Of a stretch of DNA of 64,000 nt, positions 35,302-44,439 are shown one piece after another. Location of the stretch: NCBI RefSeq assembly GCF_019303495.1, contig NZ_JAEVFI010000005.1, forward strand, positions 215,313 to 279,312, written 5' to 3'. Position numbers and translations under genes: made by a program. The stretch comes from Streptomyces sp. JJ66. GTDB lineage: Bacteria > Actinomycetota > Actinomycetes > Streptomycetales > Streptomycetaceae. Numbering within the stretch: position 1 is the first letter of the stretch; each line of letters opens with the position of its first letter. The notes under the pieces are model-generated. The model saw only the letters and a list, made by a program, of their open reading frames with translations, did not search any database and was not told the origin of the DNA.

Positions 35302-35766
35302 ATGGCGGAACACACCAGGTCGAGCATCACCATCGAGGCGGCCCCGGCCGACGTGATGGACGTGATCGCCGACTTCCCCCGCTACCCGCAGTGGACCGGC
35401 GAGGTCAAGGTGGCCGAGGTGCTGGCCACCGACGAGCAGGGCCGCGCGGAGAAGGTACGCCTGGTCCTGGACGCCGGCGCCATCCGCGACGAACACACCC
35501 TCGCCTACACCTGGCACTCCGGGCACGAGGTCAGCTGGACGCTGGTGAAGTCGCAGATGATGCGCGCGCTCGACGGGTCCTACCTGCTCACCCCGCTCGG
35601 CCCCGGCCGCACCGAGGTGACGTACCAGCTCACCGTGGACGTCAAGATCCCCATGCTCGGCATGATCAAGCGCAAGGCGGAGAAGGTCATCACCGACCGC
35701 GCGCTCGCCGGGCTGAAGCAGCGAGTGGAGTCCGGCGGCGCCACCCCCGGCCCCAGCGAGAGCTGA
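35302..35766 (+). CDS. SRPBCC-family (polyketide cyclase/START-like) protein
   Basis: A 154-residue helix-grip protein with a hydrophobic ligand cavity. The pattern is RSSITIEAAPADVMDVIADF, YPQWTGEVKVAEVL, the central strands YTWHSGHEVSWTLVKSQMM, and a long C-terminal helix VITDRALAGLKQRVES. It probably binds a lipid or lipid-like ligand. ATG at 35302 follows GGAGGA. It lies 1 bp before the ArsA-like gene, so the two are surely co-transcribed and may act together. Confidence 0.9.
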   Translation: MAEHTRSSITIEAAPADVMDVIADFPRYPQWTGEVKVAEVLATDEQGRAEKVRLVLDAGAIRDEHTLAYTWHSGHEVSWTLVKSQMMRALDGSYLLTPLGPGRTEVTYQLTVDVKIPMLGMIKRKAEKVITDRALAGLKQRVESGGATPGPSES

Positions 35767-35767
35767 C

Positions 35768-36922
35768 GTGCGCCGCACCGTCCTGGTCACCGGCGCGGGC
35801 GGTGCGGGGCGCACCACCGTGGCCGCCGCCACCGCGCTGGCCGCCGCCCGCGCGGGCCACCGCACCCTGCTCCTCAGCGCCGACCCGCTCGCCGCCGCCG
35901 CCACGGCAGACGCCGACGGCCCGCGCCTGGTGACCGCCGCCCCCGGCCCCTGCTCCCGCGCCGCCCTGCTCACCCTCCAGCAGCGCGGCCGGGCCGCCCT
36001 GGACCTGCTGGGCGCCCAGCCGCTGGAGGAGGACGAGCTGACCGAACTCCCCGGCGCCGCCTCCTTCGCCGTCCTGCACGCCCTGCACACCGCGCACGCC
36101 GAACCGGACGGCGCCTGGGACGTGCTGGTCGCCGACCTGCCGCCGGTGCCCGACGCCGTGCACCTGCTCGCCCTGCCCGGCCAGCTCGCCCGCTGCCTGC
36201 GCCGCCTGCTGCCGCCCGAGCGGCAGGCCGCCCGCGCCCTGCGCCCGCTGCTGGCCCAGCTCGCCGGGGTCCCGATGCCCGCCGAGTGGCTGTACGACGC
36301 CGCCGGGCGCGGGCAGGCGGTGCTCGCCGGTATCGTGCGGGTCCTGCGCGCGCCCGGCACCTCCGCACACCTCGTCGTCACCCCGGAACCCGGCGCACCC
36401 GACGCCGTCCGGGAGACGCGGGCCGGGCTGGCCCTGCACGGGGTGCCGCTCGACGGCGTCACCGTGAACCGCCTGCTGCCCGCCGAGTCCCCAGACCCCT
36501 ACCTGCGCGGCCTGGGCACGGCCCAGCGCGAGGTCGTCCAGACGCTGCGGGGCGGCGCCGACACCGTGCCGGTGCGCGAGCTGCCGTGGCGGCCCGAAGC
36601 TCCGCGCACCGCCGACGGGCTGCGCGCACTGGACGTGCCCGCTCCCACGACGCCGGGTCCCGCACCCGGCCCGTACGTCGAGGACCACCGGGCGGTAGAC
36701 GGCCTGCTGGTGTGGCGGCTGCCGCTGCCCGGTGCCACCAAGGCCCGCACGGAACTGCTGCGGCGCGGCGACGAGATCATCGTCACCACCGGCCCGTACC
36801 GGCGCGCCCTGCCGCTGGAGGGCGCGCTCACCCGGTGCACCGTCGCCGGAGCCCGGCTGGCGGACGGCGAGCTGACCGTCCGGTTCCGCCCCGACCCCGC
36901 ACTGTGGCCCCGGGGCCGCTGA
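35768..36922 (+). CDS. ArsA/GET3-like P-loop ATPase
   Basis: A 384-residue deviant Walker-A ATPase. The N-terminus is RTVLVTGAGGAGRTTVAAAT, in which the G-A-G-G-A-G-R-T-T motif replaces the GKGGVGKT of ArsA: both signature lysines are Ala or Arg, which may lower ATP turnover. Later segments resemble ArsA (WDVLVADLPPVPDAVHLLAL; TPEPGAPDAVRETRAGLAL; GVTVNRLLP) and the C-terminus holds a small beta-rich domain (VDGLLVWRLPLPG). The paired SRPBCC gene and ArsA-like gene also neighbour each other in mycobacteria as I recall. A role in membrane-protein or lipid handling is inference. Confidence 0.83.
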   Translation: MRRTVLVTGAGGAGRTTVAAATALAAARAGHRTLLLSADPLAAAATADADGPRLVTAAPGPCSRAALLTLQQRGRAALDLLGAQPLEEDELTELPGAASFAVLHALHTAHAEPDGAWDVLVADLPPVPDAVHLLALPGQLARCLRRLLPPERQAARALRPLLAQLAGVPMPAEWLYDAAGRGQAVLAGIVRVLRAPGTSAHLVVTPEPGAPDAVRETRAGLALHGVPLDGVTVNRLLPAESPDPYLRGLGTAQREVVQTLRGGADTVPVRELPWRPEAPRTADGLRALDVPAPTTPGPAPGPYVEDHRAVDGLLVWRLPLPGATKARTELLRRGDEIIVTTGPYRRALPLEGALTRCTVAGARLADGELTVRFRPDPALWPRGR

Positions 36923-37106
36923 CGGGTAGGGTCGAAACCCCGGGATTCCCCGGATAACCCGGGAGCCCGAGGTGCCCGAGGTGCCCGGGCCGACGAGCAA
37001 GCCGAGGACGCCCGGCACCCCCAGCAGCCCGGGAGTCAACCGAATAGCCCGAGCAACCCAGGTAGTTCCGAGAACCACGCGACGCAGCAGGAGCCGGGAG
37101 CCCGTG

Positions 37107-37703
37107 ATGAGCGATGCCCGAGGACGCGAGCCGCACGGCCAGGACGACGCAGGCCCCACCCCCACCGGTACCGGCGGGGACGCCGACGCCTGGGCGGACG
37201 CCTGCGCGGAGGATCTGGCGGCCGAGCGGGCCCGCCGCCGCGCGCGGTACGCGCAGGAGCCCGGCAGCGCGGCCGAGGAGCTGCGGCGGCTGGCGGAGAC
37301 GGTCGCCGGGAAGCTGGCCGGGCTGACCGGCGGCAGCGCGGCGCAGGGCCAGGACTGGGCCCGGCAGGTCGTGGAGGGCGCGCGGGCGGCCGTGGAGCCC
37401 GTCGTCCGGCGCAACCCGCAGGTTTTCGAGCACCTGTCGGCGGCGGGGAACGAGCTGCTGGCCGCCTACCGTTCGGCGGTGTCCGGCCAGGAGCAGCGCT
37501 GGACCCGTGGCGCGCAGGACTCCATCATCCCGGAGGCCGCCCAGGCCCGGGACGCCGACCGCGCACCCGCTGACAGCGACACCCCCGCCCCCCGAAGCGA
37601 CCGCCGCGACGCCCCTGAGGCCCGTGACGGCCACGACGCCCGGGACGACCACCGCGACGGCCCCGACGACCCGCCCGGCACCGAGCGCATCGACCTCGAC
37701 TGA
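37107..37703 (+). CDS. DUF5304-type protein
   Basis: A 198-residue protein of unknown function. The middle (about 25-135) is helical: DAWADACAEDLAAERARRR, EELRRLAETVAGKLAGLTGG and QVVEGARAAVEPVVRRNPQV. The C-terminal 60 residues are acidic and low-complexity (Asp/Arg/His repeats) and probably disordered. ATG at 37107 is preferred to the GTG directly before it. The 184 bp upstream contain short CCCGAGGTG repeats. It precedes the glucokinase by 104 bp. The family name is from memory of similar streptomycete proteins. Confidence 0.72.
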   Translation: MSDARGREPHGQDDAGPTPTGTGGDADAWADACAEDLAAERARRRARYAQEPGSAAEELRRLAETVAGKLAGLTGGSAAQGQDWARQVVEGARAAVEPVVRRNPQVFEHLSAAGNELLAAYRSAVSGQEQRWTRGAQDSIIPEAAQARDADRAPADSDTPAPRSDRRDAPEARDGHDARDDHRDGPDDPPGTERIDLD

Positions 37704-37807
37704 CCCCCGGCTGCCACCGGCAGCAGCCACCGGGCACCGCCCGCCGGCAAACCCCAGCTCCGGTAACGTTGAGTACAGCGGGGCTCTACCGGATAACTGA
37801 GGGACTT

Positions 37808-38749
37808 ATGGGACTCACCATTGGCGTCGACATCGGCGGTACCAAGGTCGCGGCCGGGGTGGTTGACGAGGACGGCAACATCCTGGAGACCAGCCGGGTG
37901 CCGACCCCGCAGACGGCCGAGGGCGTCATCGACGCCATCGCTGACGCGGTGCGGGAGGCCAGCGCCCACCACCAGGTGGAGGCCGTCGGCATCGGCGCGC
38001 CCGGCTACGTGGACGACAAGCGGGCCACCGTCCTGTTCACGCCCAACCTGAGCTGGCGCCACGAGCCGCTGAAGGACAAGGTGGAGCAGCGCGTCGGGGT
38101 GCCCGTCGTGATCGAGAACGACGCCAACGCGGCGGCCTGGGGCGAGTACCGGTTCGGCGCGGGCCAGGGCCACGAGGACGTCGTCTGCATCACCCTGGGC
38201 ACGGGGCTGGGCGGCGGCGTCATCATCGGCGGCAAGCTGGTGCGCGGCCGGTACGGCGTCGCCGCCGAGTTCGGCCACATCCGCATGGTGCCCGACGGGC
38301 TGCTGTGCGGCTGCGGTAACCAGGGCTGCTGGGAGCAGTACGCCTCCGGCAGCGCACTCGTCCGCTACGCCCGGCAGCGCGCGGCGGCCACCCCGGAGAA
38401 CGCGGGCACGCTGCTGGGCCTGGGCGACGGCACGCCCGGCGGCGTCCAGGGCAAGCACGTCAGCCAGGCGGCCCGCGAGGGCTGTCCGGTGGCCATCGAC
38501 TCCTTCCGGGAGCTGGCCCGTTGGGCCGGTGCCGGGCTCGCCGACCTCGCCTCGCTGTTCGACCCGGCGGCGTTCATCGTCGGCGGCGGCGTCTCCGACG
38601 AGGGGGACCTGGTGCTGGAGCCCATCCGCAAGTCCTACCGGCGCTGGCTGGTCGGGGCCCAGTGGCGCCCGCACGCCCAGGTGCTGGCGGCACGACTCGG
38701 CGGCAAGGCCGGGCTGGTGGGCGTCGCCGACCTGGCCCGCCAGGGCTGA
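37808..38749 (+). CDS. glkA: ROK-family glucokinase
   Basis: A 313-residue ATP-dependent glucokinase, which in streptomycetes also mediates carbon catabolite repression. Motifs: IGVDIGGTKVAAGVVDEDG (phosphate loop), VGIGAPGYVDD, ENDANAAAWGEY (catalytic Asp), GTGLGGGVIIGGKLVRG, EFGHIRM, and the ROK zinc site CGCGNQGCWEQY (C167, C169, C174). Length matches S. coelicolor GlkA. The ATG at 37808 follows GAGGGA. A TAACGT box lies about 40 bp upstream. It is monocistronic or linked to the DUF5304 gene. Confidence 0.95.
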   Translation: MGLTIGVDIGGTKVAAGVVDEDGNILETSRVPTPQTAEGVIDAIADAVREASAHHQVEAVGIGAPGYVDDKRATVLFTPNLSWRHEPLKDKVEQRVGVPVVIENDANAAAWGEYRFGAGQGHEDVVCITLGTGLGGGVIIGGKLVRGRYGVAAEFGHIRMVPDGLLCGCGNQGCWEQYASGSALVRYARQRAAATPENAGTLLGLGDGTPGGVQGKHVSQAAREGCPVAIDSFRELARWAGAGLADLASLFDPAAFIVGGGVSDEGDLVLEPIRKSYRRWLVGAQWRPHAQVLAARLGGKAGLVGVADLARQG

Positions 38750-38753
38750 CCGG

Positions 38754-38807
38754 CCGGGCGGGTCCGACGGGGCTGACGAGCCGGGCGGGCAAGCCAGGGC
38801 TGACGGA
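38754..38807 (+). repeat. Two imperfect 27-bp tandem units after the glucokinase gene
   Basis: Units 38754-38780 and 38781-38807 share CCGGGCGGG and GGGCTGACG in register. They lie in the short gap before the EEP-family gene and have no obvious role. Confidence 0.6.
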
Positions 38808-38869
38808 CCACAGGCGATGACGGGGGATGCGCGGCGCTGAGCCGCCCGCGCTCCGCACGGCGCACGCCG

Positions 38870-38875
38870 TACGGT
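38870..38875 (+). promoter_or_regulatory. -10 box TACGGT for a probable leaderless transcript
   Basis: TACGGT ends 6 nt before the ATG at 38882. Confidence 0.45.
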
Positions 38876-38881
38876 GAGGGT

Positions 38882-39673
38882 ATGACCAGGCCCCGGGACC
38901 TGCCCGCGTCCGCCACCCGCGCCGACGGCTCCGCCGTGATCCGCCTGCTCAGCTACAACGTCCGCTCGATGCGGGACGACGCGGGGGCGCTGGCCCGGGT
39001 GATCCGGGCCAGCGCCCCCGATGTCGTCTGCGTGCAGGAGGCGCCGCGCTTCTTCCGCTGGCGCAAGGCCGTCGCCCGCCTCGCCCGCGCCACCGGGCTG
39101 ACCTACGTCACCGGCGGCGCCACCGCCTGCGGGCCGATGATCCTGGCCGCGCTGCGGGCCACCGTCGAGCACACCGAGGATGTGCTGCTGCCGCGCACAC
39201 CGGGCCTGCACCAGCGCGGTTTCGCCACCGCCGTGCTGCGCTTCGGCCAGCACGCGCGGCTGAGCGTCGTCAGCTGCCACCTCAGCCTCCAGCGCGAGGA
39301 GCGGTACGCTCAGGCCGGGCTGCTGCTCGACCGGCTCGCGGCCACCGAGCCGCTCCCGGCCGTCGCCGCCGGTGACCTCAACGAGCGTCCCAACGGCCGC
39401 GCCTTTAGGCGGCTGACGGCGCGGCTGGACGACGGCTGGGCGCTGCGCCCGTGGGGCGGCGAGCACACCTCGCCCGCCCGCGACCCCTACCAGCGCATCG
39501 ACGCGGTGCTCAGTCACGGCGTCGAGGTGCTGGGCTGCGGCGTGCCCAGCGGCCTGCCCGGGATCAGCGATGCCGCGCTGCGGGCCGCCAGCGACCATCT
39601 CCCGGTGCTCGCCGCGCTGCGCGTACCGGCCGCGCGGGCCGACGCGCGGCCTCGCGCCGCAGCAGATAGTTGA
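38882..39673 (+). CDS. Endonuclease/exonuclease/phosphatase (EEP) family hydrolase
   Basis: A 263-residue EEP-fold hydrolase. Motifs: LLSYNVRSMRDDAGA (N), DVVCVQEAPRFFRW (catalytic metal Glu), VVSCHLSLQREER (H), AVAAGDLNERPNG (GD-x-N), and late YQRIDAVLSHG and ASDHLPVLA (SDH). It could act on nucleic acid, phospholipid or phosphoinositide; the sequence does not decide. ATG at 38882 fits a leaderless promoter. Its 3' end overlaps a small antisense membrane reading frame. Confidence 0.88.
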   Translation: MTRPRDLPASATRADGSAVIRLLSYNVRSMRDDAGALARVIRASAPDVVCVQEAPRFFRWRKAVARLARATGLTYVTGGATACGPMILAALRATVEHTEDVLLPRTPGLHQRGFATAVLRFGQHARLSVVSCHLSLQREERYAQAGLLLDRLAATEPLPAVAAGDLNERPNGRAFRRLTARLDDGWALRPWGGEHTSPARDPYQRIDAVLSHGVEVLGCGVPSGLPGISDAALRAASDHLPVLAALRVPAARADARPRAAADS

Positions 39674-39728
39674 CGAACACCCCGGTCAGCAGTGCCACGG
39701 CACTGAAGACGAACAGCAGGCTCAGCAT
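39564..39728 (-). CDS. Small single-helix membrane protein, antisense to the EEP gene end
   Basis: A 54-residue frame starting MLSLLFVFSAVALLTGVFVN, a clear transmembrane helix, then a basic Arg/Ala-rich tail. ATG at 39728 has GGGGGA at proper spacing on the minus strand. Its last 110 bp lie opposite the EEP gene, so part of the tail may owe its composition to that gene. It could be real or a by-product; the good ribosome site and helix favour real. Confidence 0.45.
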   Translation of the reverse strand: MLSLLFVFSAVALLTGVFVNYLLRREAARRPARPVRAARRAPGDGRWRPAARHR

Positions 39729-39831
39729 GTGTGTCCCCCAAGTCACCTGAGCGGGCCGTCCCCCTCGTCCGGCCCCACGACCGAGACTAGTGGACGCCGC
39801 CCGGGTGGGTACGGCAGCACCGCGCGCGGGC

Positions 39832-40512
39832 TCAGACCACGGCGCCGCGCCCCGGATCGTCCCAGTCGTCCTCGTCGCCGTCCCGCAGCCGGGTCACCAG
39901 CGTGGCGAAGCCGCCCAGGAAGCCGCCGACGCCGAGCACGGAGATCCACCAGGTGAAGTCCCACTGGAGCAGCACGGCGGCCAGCAGCAGCGCCGGACCG
40001 CCCAGCACGGCCAGCCAGGCGAACTTGGTGGTGGTGTCCGGCCGGGGCAGCGGCGGCGGCTCGGGCGGAATGAAGTGGTCCTCGTCGGCGGAGGGTTCGG
40101 CCGCCTTCCAGTCGCGCGGGCCCGCCCCGGGCGAGTAGACGGTGAAGCTGCGTACCGGAGCGTCGTCGGCGGCGCCCGCGCCCTCGCGCCCGCCGGGGGC
40201 CGACCCCTCCCGCTCCTCGCGCCCGCCTGGGGCCGCTCCGTCCCGCTCCTCGCGCCCGTCCTCGTGCCGCCCCGGCTCCGGCTGCGGCTCGCGGGCTTCG
40301 CCGGTCCCGTGCCCCTCGCGGCCCTCCGCGGCGTCCTCCCGGCCCGGCTCGCGCGGCTCGTCCCCGTCCCGGCCCGTGCGGGACTCCGGCTTCGCCCACA
40401 CACCCGGCGGGTCCGGCGGCTCGGCGCCGTAGCCCGCCACGATCTGCGCCCAGGCGGCTTCCTCGTCCAGGGGCTCCCTGCCCTCGCCCTGGCCCTGCTC
40501 ACGCCCCGTCAC
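39832..40512 (-). CDS. Acidic-linker membrane protein of unknown function
   Basis: A 226-residue protein. About 120 residues are Glu/Gly/Arg/Pro-rich and probably disordered (EEREGSAPGGREGAG and similar). Two hydrophobic segments follow near the C-terminus: FAWLAVLGGPALLLAAVLL and FTWWISVLGVGGFLGGFATL, then an acidic tail DGDEDDWDDPGRG. The GTG at 40512 overlaps the end of the upstream esterase gene by 14 bp, so the two form an operon. I do not recognise a named function. Confidence 0.75.
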   Translation of the reverse strand: MTGREQGQGEGREPLDEEAAWAQIVAGYGAEPPDPPGVWAKPESRTGRDGDEPREPGREDAAEGREGHGTGEAREPQPEPGRHEDGREERDGAAPGGREEREGSAPGGREGAGAADDAPVRSFTVYSPGAGPRDWKAAEPSADEDHFIPPEPPPLPRPDTTTKFAWLAVLGGPALLLAAVLLQWDFTWWISVLGVGGFLGGFATLVTRLRDGDEDDWDDPGRGAVV

Positions 40513-41272
40513 GTGCCGCCTTCCTCGCTGCCAGCCGGGTGATGAACGCGTAGGAGTCGGCGAAGATCCTCTCCGCGTCGTGGTCCAGTGTGGCCACGTG
40601 GTAGCTGTCCTCCAAAACGGTCTCCGTCACCTCGGTGGAGGAGACGGCGCTGAGGATCACCGCCGTGTCGCTGGGCGGCACCACGTGGTCCACGCGGCTG
40701 TGCAGGACCAGCAGCGGCTGGGTCACCTGGGGCAGCTCACCCCGGGTCAGCTTCAGCAGCTCCCGCAGCGAGTGCGCGGCGTGCAGCGGCACCCGGGTGT
40801 AGCCGAGCTCCTCGGGGCCCTCCTTGCGGATGTCGCTGGTGATGCCCTTCGTGGTGCGGACCAGGTGGCGCACCACAGGCAGCGCGTACCCGGACAGGCG
40901 CGGGAACGTCATCGCCGGGTTGACGACGGCGATACCGCTGACCGCGTCCCCGTGCTTGGCCGCCAGGCGCAGCGCGAGCGCCCCGCCCATCGACATCCCG
41001 GCCACGAACACGTGGCGGCAGCGCTGGCGCAGTGCGTGCAGCTCCCGGTCGAGCGTCGCGTACCAGTCCTGCCAGCCGGTGACGGCCAGGTCCTCCCAGC
41101 GGGTGCCGTGCCCGGGCAGCAGCGGCACGCTCACGCTCAGCCCCTGGTCCGCCAGATACTGACCCCACGGTTTCACGGACTGCGGCGAGCCGGTGAAGCC
41201 GTGGCTGACCAGGACGCCGATCTCGGCTGAGCCGTCGTGCCGCATCGGCTCGCACCCGGGAAGCAGCTGCAC
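40499..41272 (-). CDS. Alpha/beta hydrolase (carboxylesterase or monoacylglycerol lipase type)
   Basis: A 257-residue serine hydrolase resembling Est30-type esterases. Motifs: VLVSHGFTGSPQSVKPWGQY (oxyanion HG), GHGTRWEDLAVTGWQDW, nucleophile elbow GMSMGGALAL with catalytic Ser, LVLHSRVDHVVPPSD with the Asp, and DSYHVATLDHDAERI with the His. It probably acts on short acyl esters or monoglycerides. GTG at 41272 follows GGAGAT; an internal ATG nine codons later is possible. It diverges from plsC. Confidence 0.9.
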   Translation of the reverse strand: MQLLPGCEPMRHDGSAEIGVLVSHGFTGSPQSVKPWGQYLADQGLSVSVPLLPGHGTRWEDLAVTGWQDWYATLDRELHALRQRCRHVFVAGMSMGGALALRLAAKHGDAVSGIAVVNPAMTFPRLSGYALPVVRHLVRTTKGITSDIRKEGPEELGYTRVPLHAAHSLRELLKLTRGELPQVTQPLLVLHSRVDHVVPPSDTAVILSAVSSTEVTETVLEDSYHVATLDHDAERIFADSYAFITRLAARKAARDGA

Positions 41273-41411
41273 GTGGGATCTCCGTTCGGCACGGGGAGGC
41301 GGGTCCTGTCACCCTACGCGCGTGCGGCGAGGCCGGGTAGCCCGGTAGGCCCGCCGGGCCAGACGGTGGGTCGGGATAGGGTGCGCAACGTCAGACACAG
41401 GAGGTTCAGGG

Positions 41412-42218
41412 GTGCTGTACGGCGCGATGAAGGTCTCGATCGGCGGGTCGCTCAAACTCGCCTTCCGCCCGTGGGTGGAGGGGGCCGAGCATGTTCCCGC
41501 GTCGGGTCCGGCGATCCTGGCGAGCAACCACCTGTCCTTCTCCGATTCCTTCTTCCTGCCCGCCGTCCTCGACCGCAAGGTCACCTTCGTCGCCAAGGCG
41601 GAGTACTTCACCACCCCGGGGGTCAAGGGCAGGCTGACGGCGGCGTTCTTCAAGGGCGTCGGCCAGCTGCCGGTGGACCGCTCCGGGGCACGCGGCGCCG
41701 CCGAGGCCGCGATCAACAGCGGCATCAAGGTGCTGGAGGAAGGCGGCCTGTTCGGTATCTACCCCGAGGGCACCCGCTCGCCCGACGGGCGCCTGTACCG
41801 GGGCAAGCCCGGCGGGCTGGCGCGCATCGTGCTGGCCACCGGCGTGCCGGTCATCCCGGTGGCGATGATCGACACCGAGAAGATCCAGCCGCCGGGCAAG
41901 GTGGTGCCCAAGCTGATGCGCCCCGGCATCCGGATCGGCCGCCCGCTGGACTTCAGCCGCTACGAGGGCATGGACGGCGACCGCTTCATCCAGCGCTCGC
42001 TGACCGACGAGGTCATGTACGAGATCATGAAGCTCTCGGGCCAGGAGTACGTGGACATGTACGCCACCGCGGCCAAGCGGCGGATCGCGGAGGCGGAGAA
42101 GGCCGCGAGGGCGGCCGAGAAGGCGGCGGAGAAAGCGGAGAAGGACGCCGCGAAGAACGCCGCGAAGGACGCGGCCAAAGCCGCCGCGAAGGAGCAAGAC
42201 GACGACCAGGCCGCCTGA
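41412..42218 (+). CDS. 1-acyl-sn-glycerol-3-phosphate acyltransferase (PlsC-like)
   Basis: A 268-residue acyltransferase making phosphatidic acid or acylating a lipid mannoside. Block I is SNHLSFSDSFFLP (H-x4-D), block II GQLPVDRSGARGA, block III IYPEGTRSPDGRL and block IV VPVIPVAMI. The C-terminal 50 residues are an Ala/Lys/Glu-repeat helix (AEKAARAAEKAAEKAEKD) that may bind membrane or DNA nonspecifically. The GTG at 41412 follows AGGAGG. GATAGGGT at 41376-41383 is a -10 candidate. The MacS-like gene follows after 29 bp, so read-through is likely. Confidence 0.9.
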   Translation: MLYGAMKVSIGGSLKLAFRPWVEGAEHVPASGPAILASNHLSFSDSFFLPAVLDRKVTFVAKAEYFTTPGVKGRLTAAFFKGVGQLPVDRSGARGAAEAAINSGIKVLEEGGLFGIYPEGTRSPDGRLYRGKPGGLARIVLATGVPVIPVAMIDTEKIQPPGKVVPKLMRPGIRIGRPLDFSRYEGMDGDRFIQRSLTDEVMYEIMKLSGQEYVDMYATAAKRRIAEAEKAARAAEKAAEKAEKDAAKNAAKDAAKAAAKEQDDDQAA

Positions 42219-42247
42219 GCGCGGGGTTTCCTCCGGGGGGAGTGACG

Positions 42248-43684
42248 ATGACCGGCACACACGACGCGACCCGCCCCAGCGGCGCGGGCCAACCCTGCCA
42301 CCCGGCCCACCACGCCGACGCGCCGGACCGCGCTGACGCGGCCGAACCCGGCGAGGCGGCCAGCGCCGCGGACGCGCCTGCTGGCGGCGGCGGTGCGGTG
42401 CGCACCGGTGCGCGGGCGCCGCGCCGGGTGCCGCTGGCGCGGTTCGCGGGGCGGCTCAGGGTGACGCGGATGTCCGTCGAACAGCCGTTGTGGCGCGCGC
42501 TGGCCGGGTACCGCGTGCTGACCGCCGCCTACGCCGTCGCCGTGTTCAGCTACAACATCGACGCCTACACCCGCGACCTGATCGGCGTGGCCTTCCTGAC
42601 CGTGCTGTCGGTGTGGACGCTGGCCACGCTGCCGAAGGTCTCCTCAGCCGCGCGCTGCACCCCGCGCTTCCTCGCCGCCGACCTGGTGCTCGCGCTCACC
42701 GGGATACTCATCACCCCGCTCGCCGACACCCGGGCCCTCGTCGGGCCGACGCTGCCCTCGGTCTGGGTGGCCGGAGCGGTGCTGGCGTTCGCCATCAAGG
42801 GCGGCTGGCGGTGGGCGGCGGGCGCGTCGCTGATCATCGGCGCGGCCAACATCGTCGAACGCGGCGCGCTGGGCGGGGACACGATCCACAACATCCTGCT
42901 CGTGACCGTGGCCAGCATCGGCATCGGCTACGTCGTGGAGGTGGCCCGCTCCTCCGAGCGCGCGCTCGCCGAGGCGCTGCGCATCGAGGCGGCCACCCGG
43001 GAGCGCGAGCGGCTGGCGCGCGACATCCACGACAGCGTGCTCCAGGTGCTGGCCATGGTGCAGCGGCGCGGTTCCGCGCTGGGCGGTGAGGCCGCGGAGC
43101 TGGGCCGGATGGCGGGGGAGCAGGAGGTGGCGCTGCGCGCGCTGGTCTCCAGCGGCATCGACGTCCGTGGCTCCGGCGCCCCTGGCCTGGGCACGCCCCG
43201 CCCTGGCGTCCCCGGTTCCGGCGTCCGCGACCCCGGCGGCGGCCCCGGAGGCATCCAGACCCCGTACCCGCTCCCGCCCCCGGACGGCGCCGAGCCCACC
43301 GACCTGCGCCCCCTGATCGCCCCGCACGCGGGCCGCCGGGTCACCATCGCCGACCCGGGCGCGCCGGTGCTGCTGCCGCCCGCCGCCGCCCGCAACGTCG
43401 CGCAGGCGGTGGGCGCGGCACTGGACAACGTGTGGCGGCACGCCGGGGAAGCGGCGCACGCCTGGATTCTGCTGGAGGACGAGCCCGACGCCGTCGTGGT
43501 GACGGTGCGCGACGACGGCCCCGGCATCCCGGCGGGACGGCTGGCGGCGGCCGAGGCGGAAGGGCGCCTGGGCGTGTCACTGTCGATCCGGGGGCGGCTG
43601 CGCGAGATCGGCGGCAGCGCGGACATCGTCTCGACGACCGGCCAGGGTACGGAGGTTGAGCTGAAGGTGCCGAAACATGACTGA
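42248..43684 (+). CDS. macS: Membrane sensor histidine kinase (MacS-like, NarL-type)
   Basis: A 478-residue kinase. A disordered Ala/Pro-rich N-terminus of about 75 residues precedes several hydrophobic helices at about 80-220 ([56 protein letters not shown]). The HisKA_3 region has [19 protein letters not shown] with H261. A Gly/Pro-rich insert lies between it and the HATPase_c domain ([46 protein letters not shown]). ATG at 42248 follows GGGGGGAG. It overlaps macR by 8 bp. The signal is unknown; by S. coelicolor analogy the pair affects development and antibiotics. Confidence 0.88.
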   Translation: MTGTHDATRPSGAGQPCHPAHHADAPDRADAAEPGEAASAADAPAGGGGAVRTGARAPRRVPLARFAGRLRVTRMSVEQPLWRALAGYRVLTAAYAVAVFSYNIDAYTRDLIGVAFLTVLSVWTLATLPKVSSAARCTPRFLAADLVLALTGILITPLADTRALVGPTLPSVWVAGAVLAFAIKGGWRWAAGASLIIGAANIVERGALGGDTIHNILLVTVASIGIGYVVEVARSSERALAEALRIEAATRERERLARDIHDSVLQVLAMVQRRGSALGGEAAELGRMAGEQEVALRALVSSGIDVRGSGAPGLGTPRPGVPGSGVRDPGGGPGGIQTPYPLPPPDGAEPTDLRPLIAPHAGRRVTIADPGAPVLLPPAAARNVAQAVGAALDNVWRHAGEAAHAWILLEDEPDAVVVTVRDDGPGIPAGRLAAAEAEGRLGVSLSIRGRLREIGGSADIVSTTGQGTEVELKVPKHD

Positions 43685-44387
43685 GATCGCTGACAGCCCC
43701 CACCCCGCCGTGGAGCCGCGCGTCACGGTGATGGTCGTCGATGACCATCCGATGTGGCGGGACGCGGTGGCGCGCGACCTGGCGGCGGCCGGGTTCGAGG
43801 TGGTGGCCACCGCCGGGGACGGGCCGCAGGCCGTGCGCCGCGCCGAGGCCGCCCGTCCCGACGTCCTCGTACTCGACCTCAACCTCCCCGGGCTGCCCGG
43901 GGTCGAGGTCTGCAAGCGCCTGGTGTGCGAGGGCTCCTCGCTGCGGGTGCTGGTGCTCTCGGCCAGCGGTGAGCACGCGGACGTGCTGGAGGCCGTCAAG
44001 TCCGGGGCGACCGGGTACCTGATGAAGTCGGCCGGGCCCGGGGAACTGATCGAGGCGGTGCGCCGCACAGCCGCCGGTGACCCGGTGTTCACCCCCGGTC
44101 TGGCCGGGCTCGTCCTGGGCGAATACCGGCGGCTGGCCGGGGAAGCCGGGGCGGCGGGCACCTCGCGCGAGGCGGGCGGCTCCAATGCCCCGGCGCTGAC
44201 CGAGCGGGAGACAGAGGTGCTGCGGCTGGTCGCCAAGGGGCTGTCGTACAAGCAGATCGCCGAGCGGCTGGTGATCAGCCACCGCACGGTGCAGAACCAC
44301 GTGCAGAACACCCTGGGCAAGCTCCAGTTGCACAACCGCGTCGAGCTGGTGCGGTACGCGATCGAGGCTGGTCTGGACGAAGGGTGA
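43677..44387 (+). CDS. macR: NarL/FixJ-type response regulator (MacR-like)
   Basis: A 236-residue response regulator. Receiver: [19 protein letters not shown], phospho-acceptor D67 in [33 protein letters not shown] and GYLMKSAG (Lys). The output domain is a LuxR-type HTH: LTEREREVL-like [35 protein letters not shown] and a tetra-helical end. It is the partner of the overlapping upstream kinase. ATG at 43677. Confidence 0.9.
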   Translation: MTEIADSPHPAVEPRVTVMVVDDHPMWRDAVARDLAAAGFEVVATAGDGPQAVRRAEAARPDVLVLDLNLPGLPGVEVCKRLVCEGSSLRVLVLSASGEHADVLEAVKSGATGYLMKSAGPGELIEAVRRTAAGDPVFTPGLAGLVLGEYRRLAGEAGAAGTSREAGGSNAPALTERETEVLRLVAKGLSYKQIAERLVISHRTVQNHVQNTLGKLQLHNRVELVRYAIEAGLDEG

Positions 44388-44439
44388 CCACACGGTGACG
44401 TAACGTCTACGCACGACGTGAGCTTCAGGAGGCGACACC

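Noticed and set aside
36923..37106. Longer start for the DUF5304-type gene
   Set aside because: The extension is Pro/Thr/Arg low-complexity drawn from short DNA repeats; the ATG at 37107 fits better.
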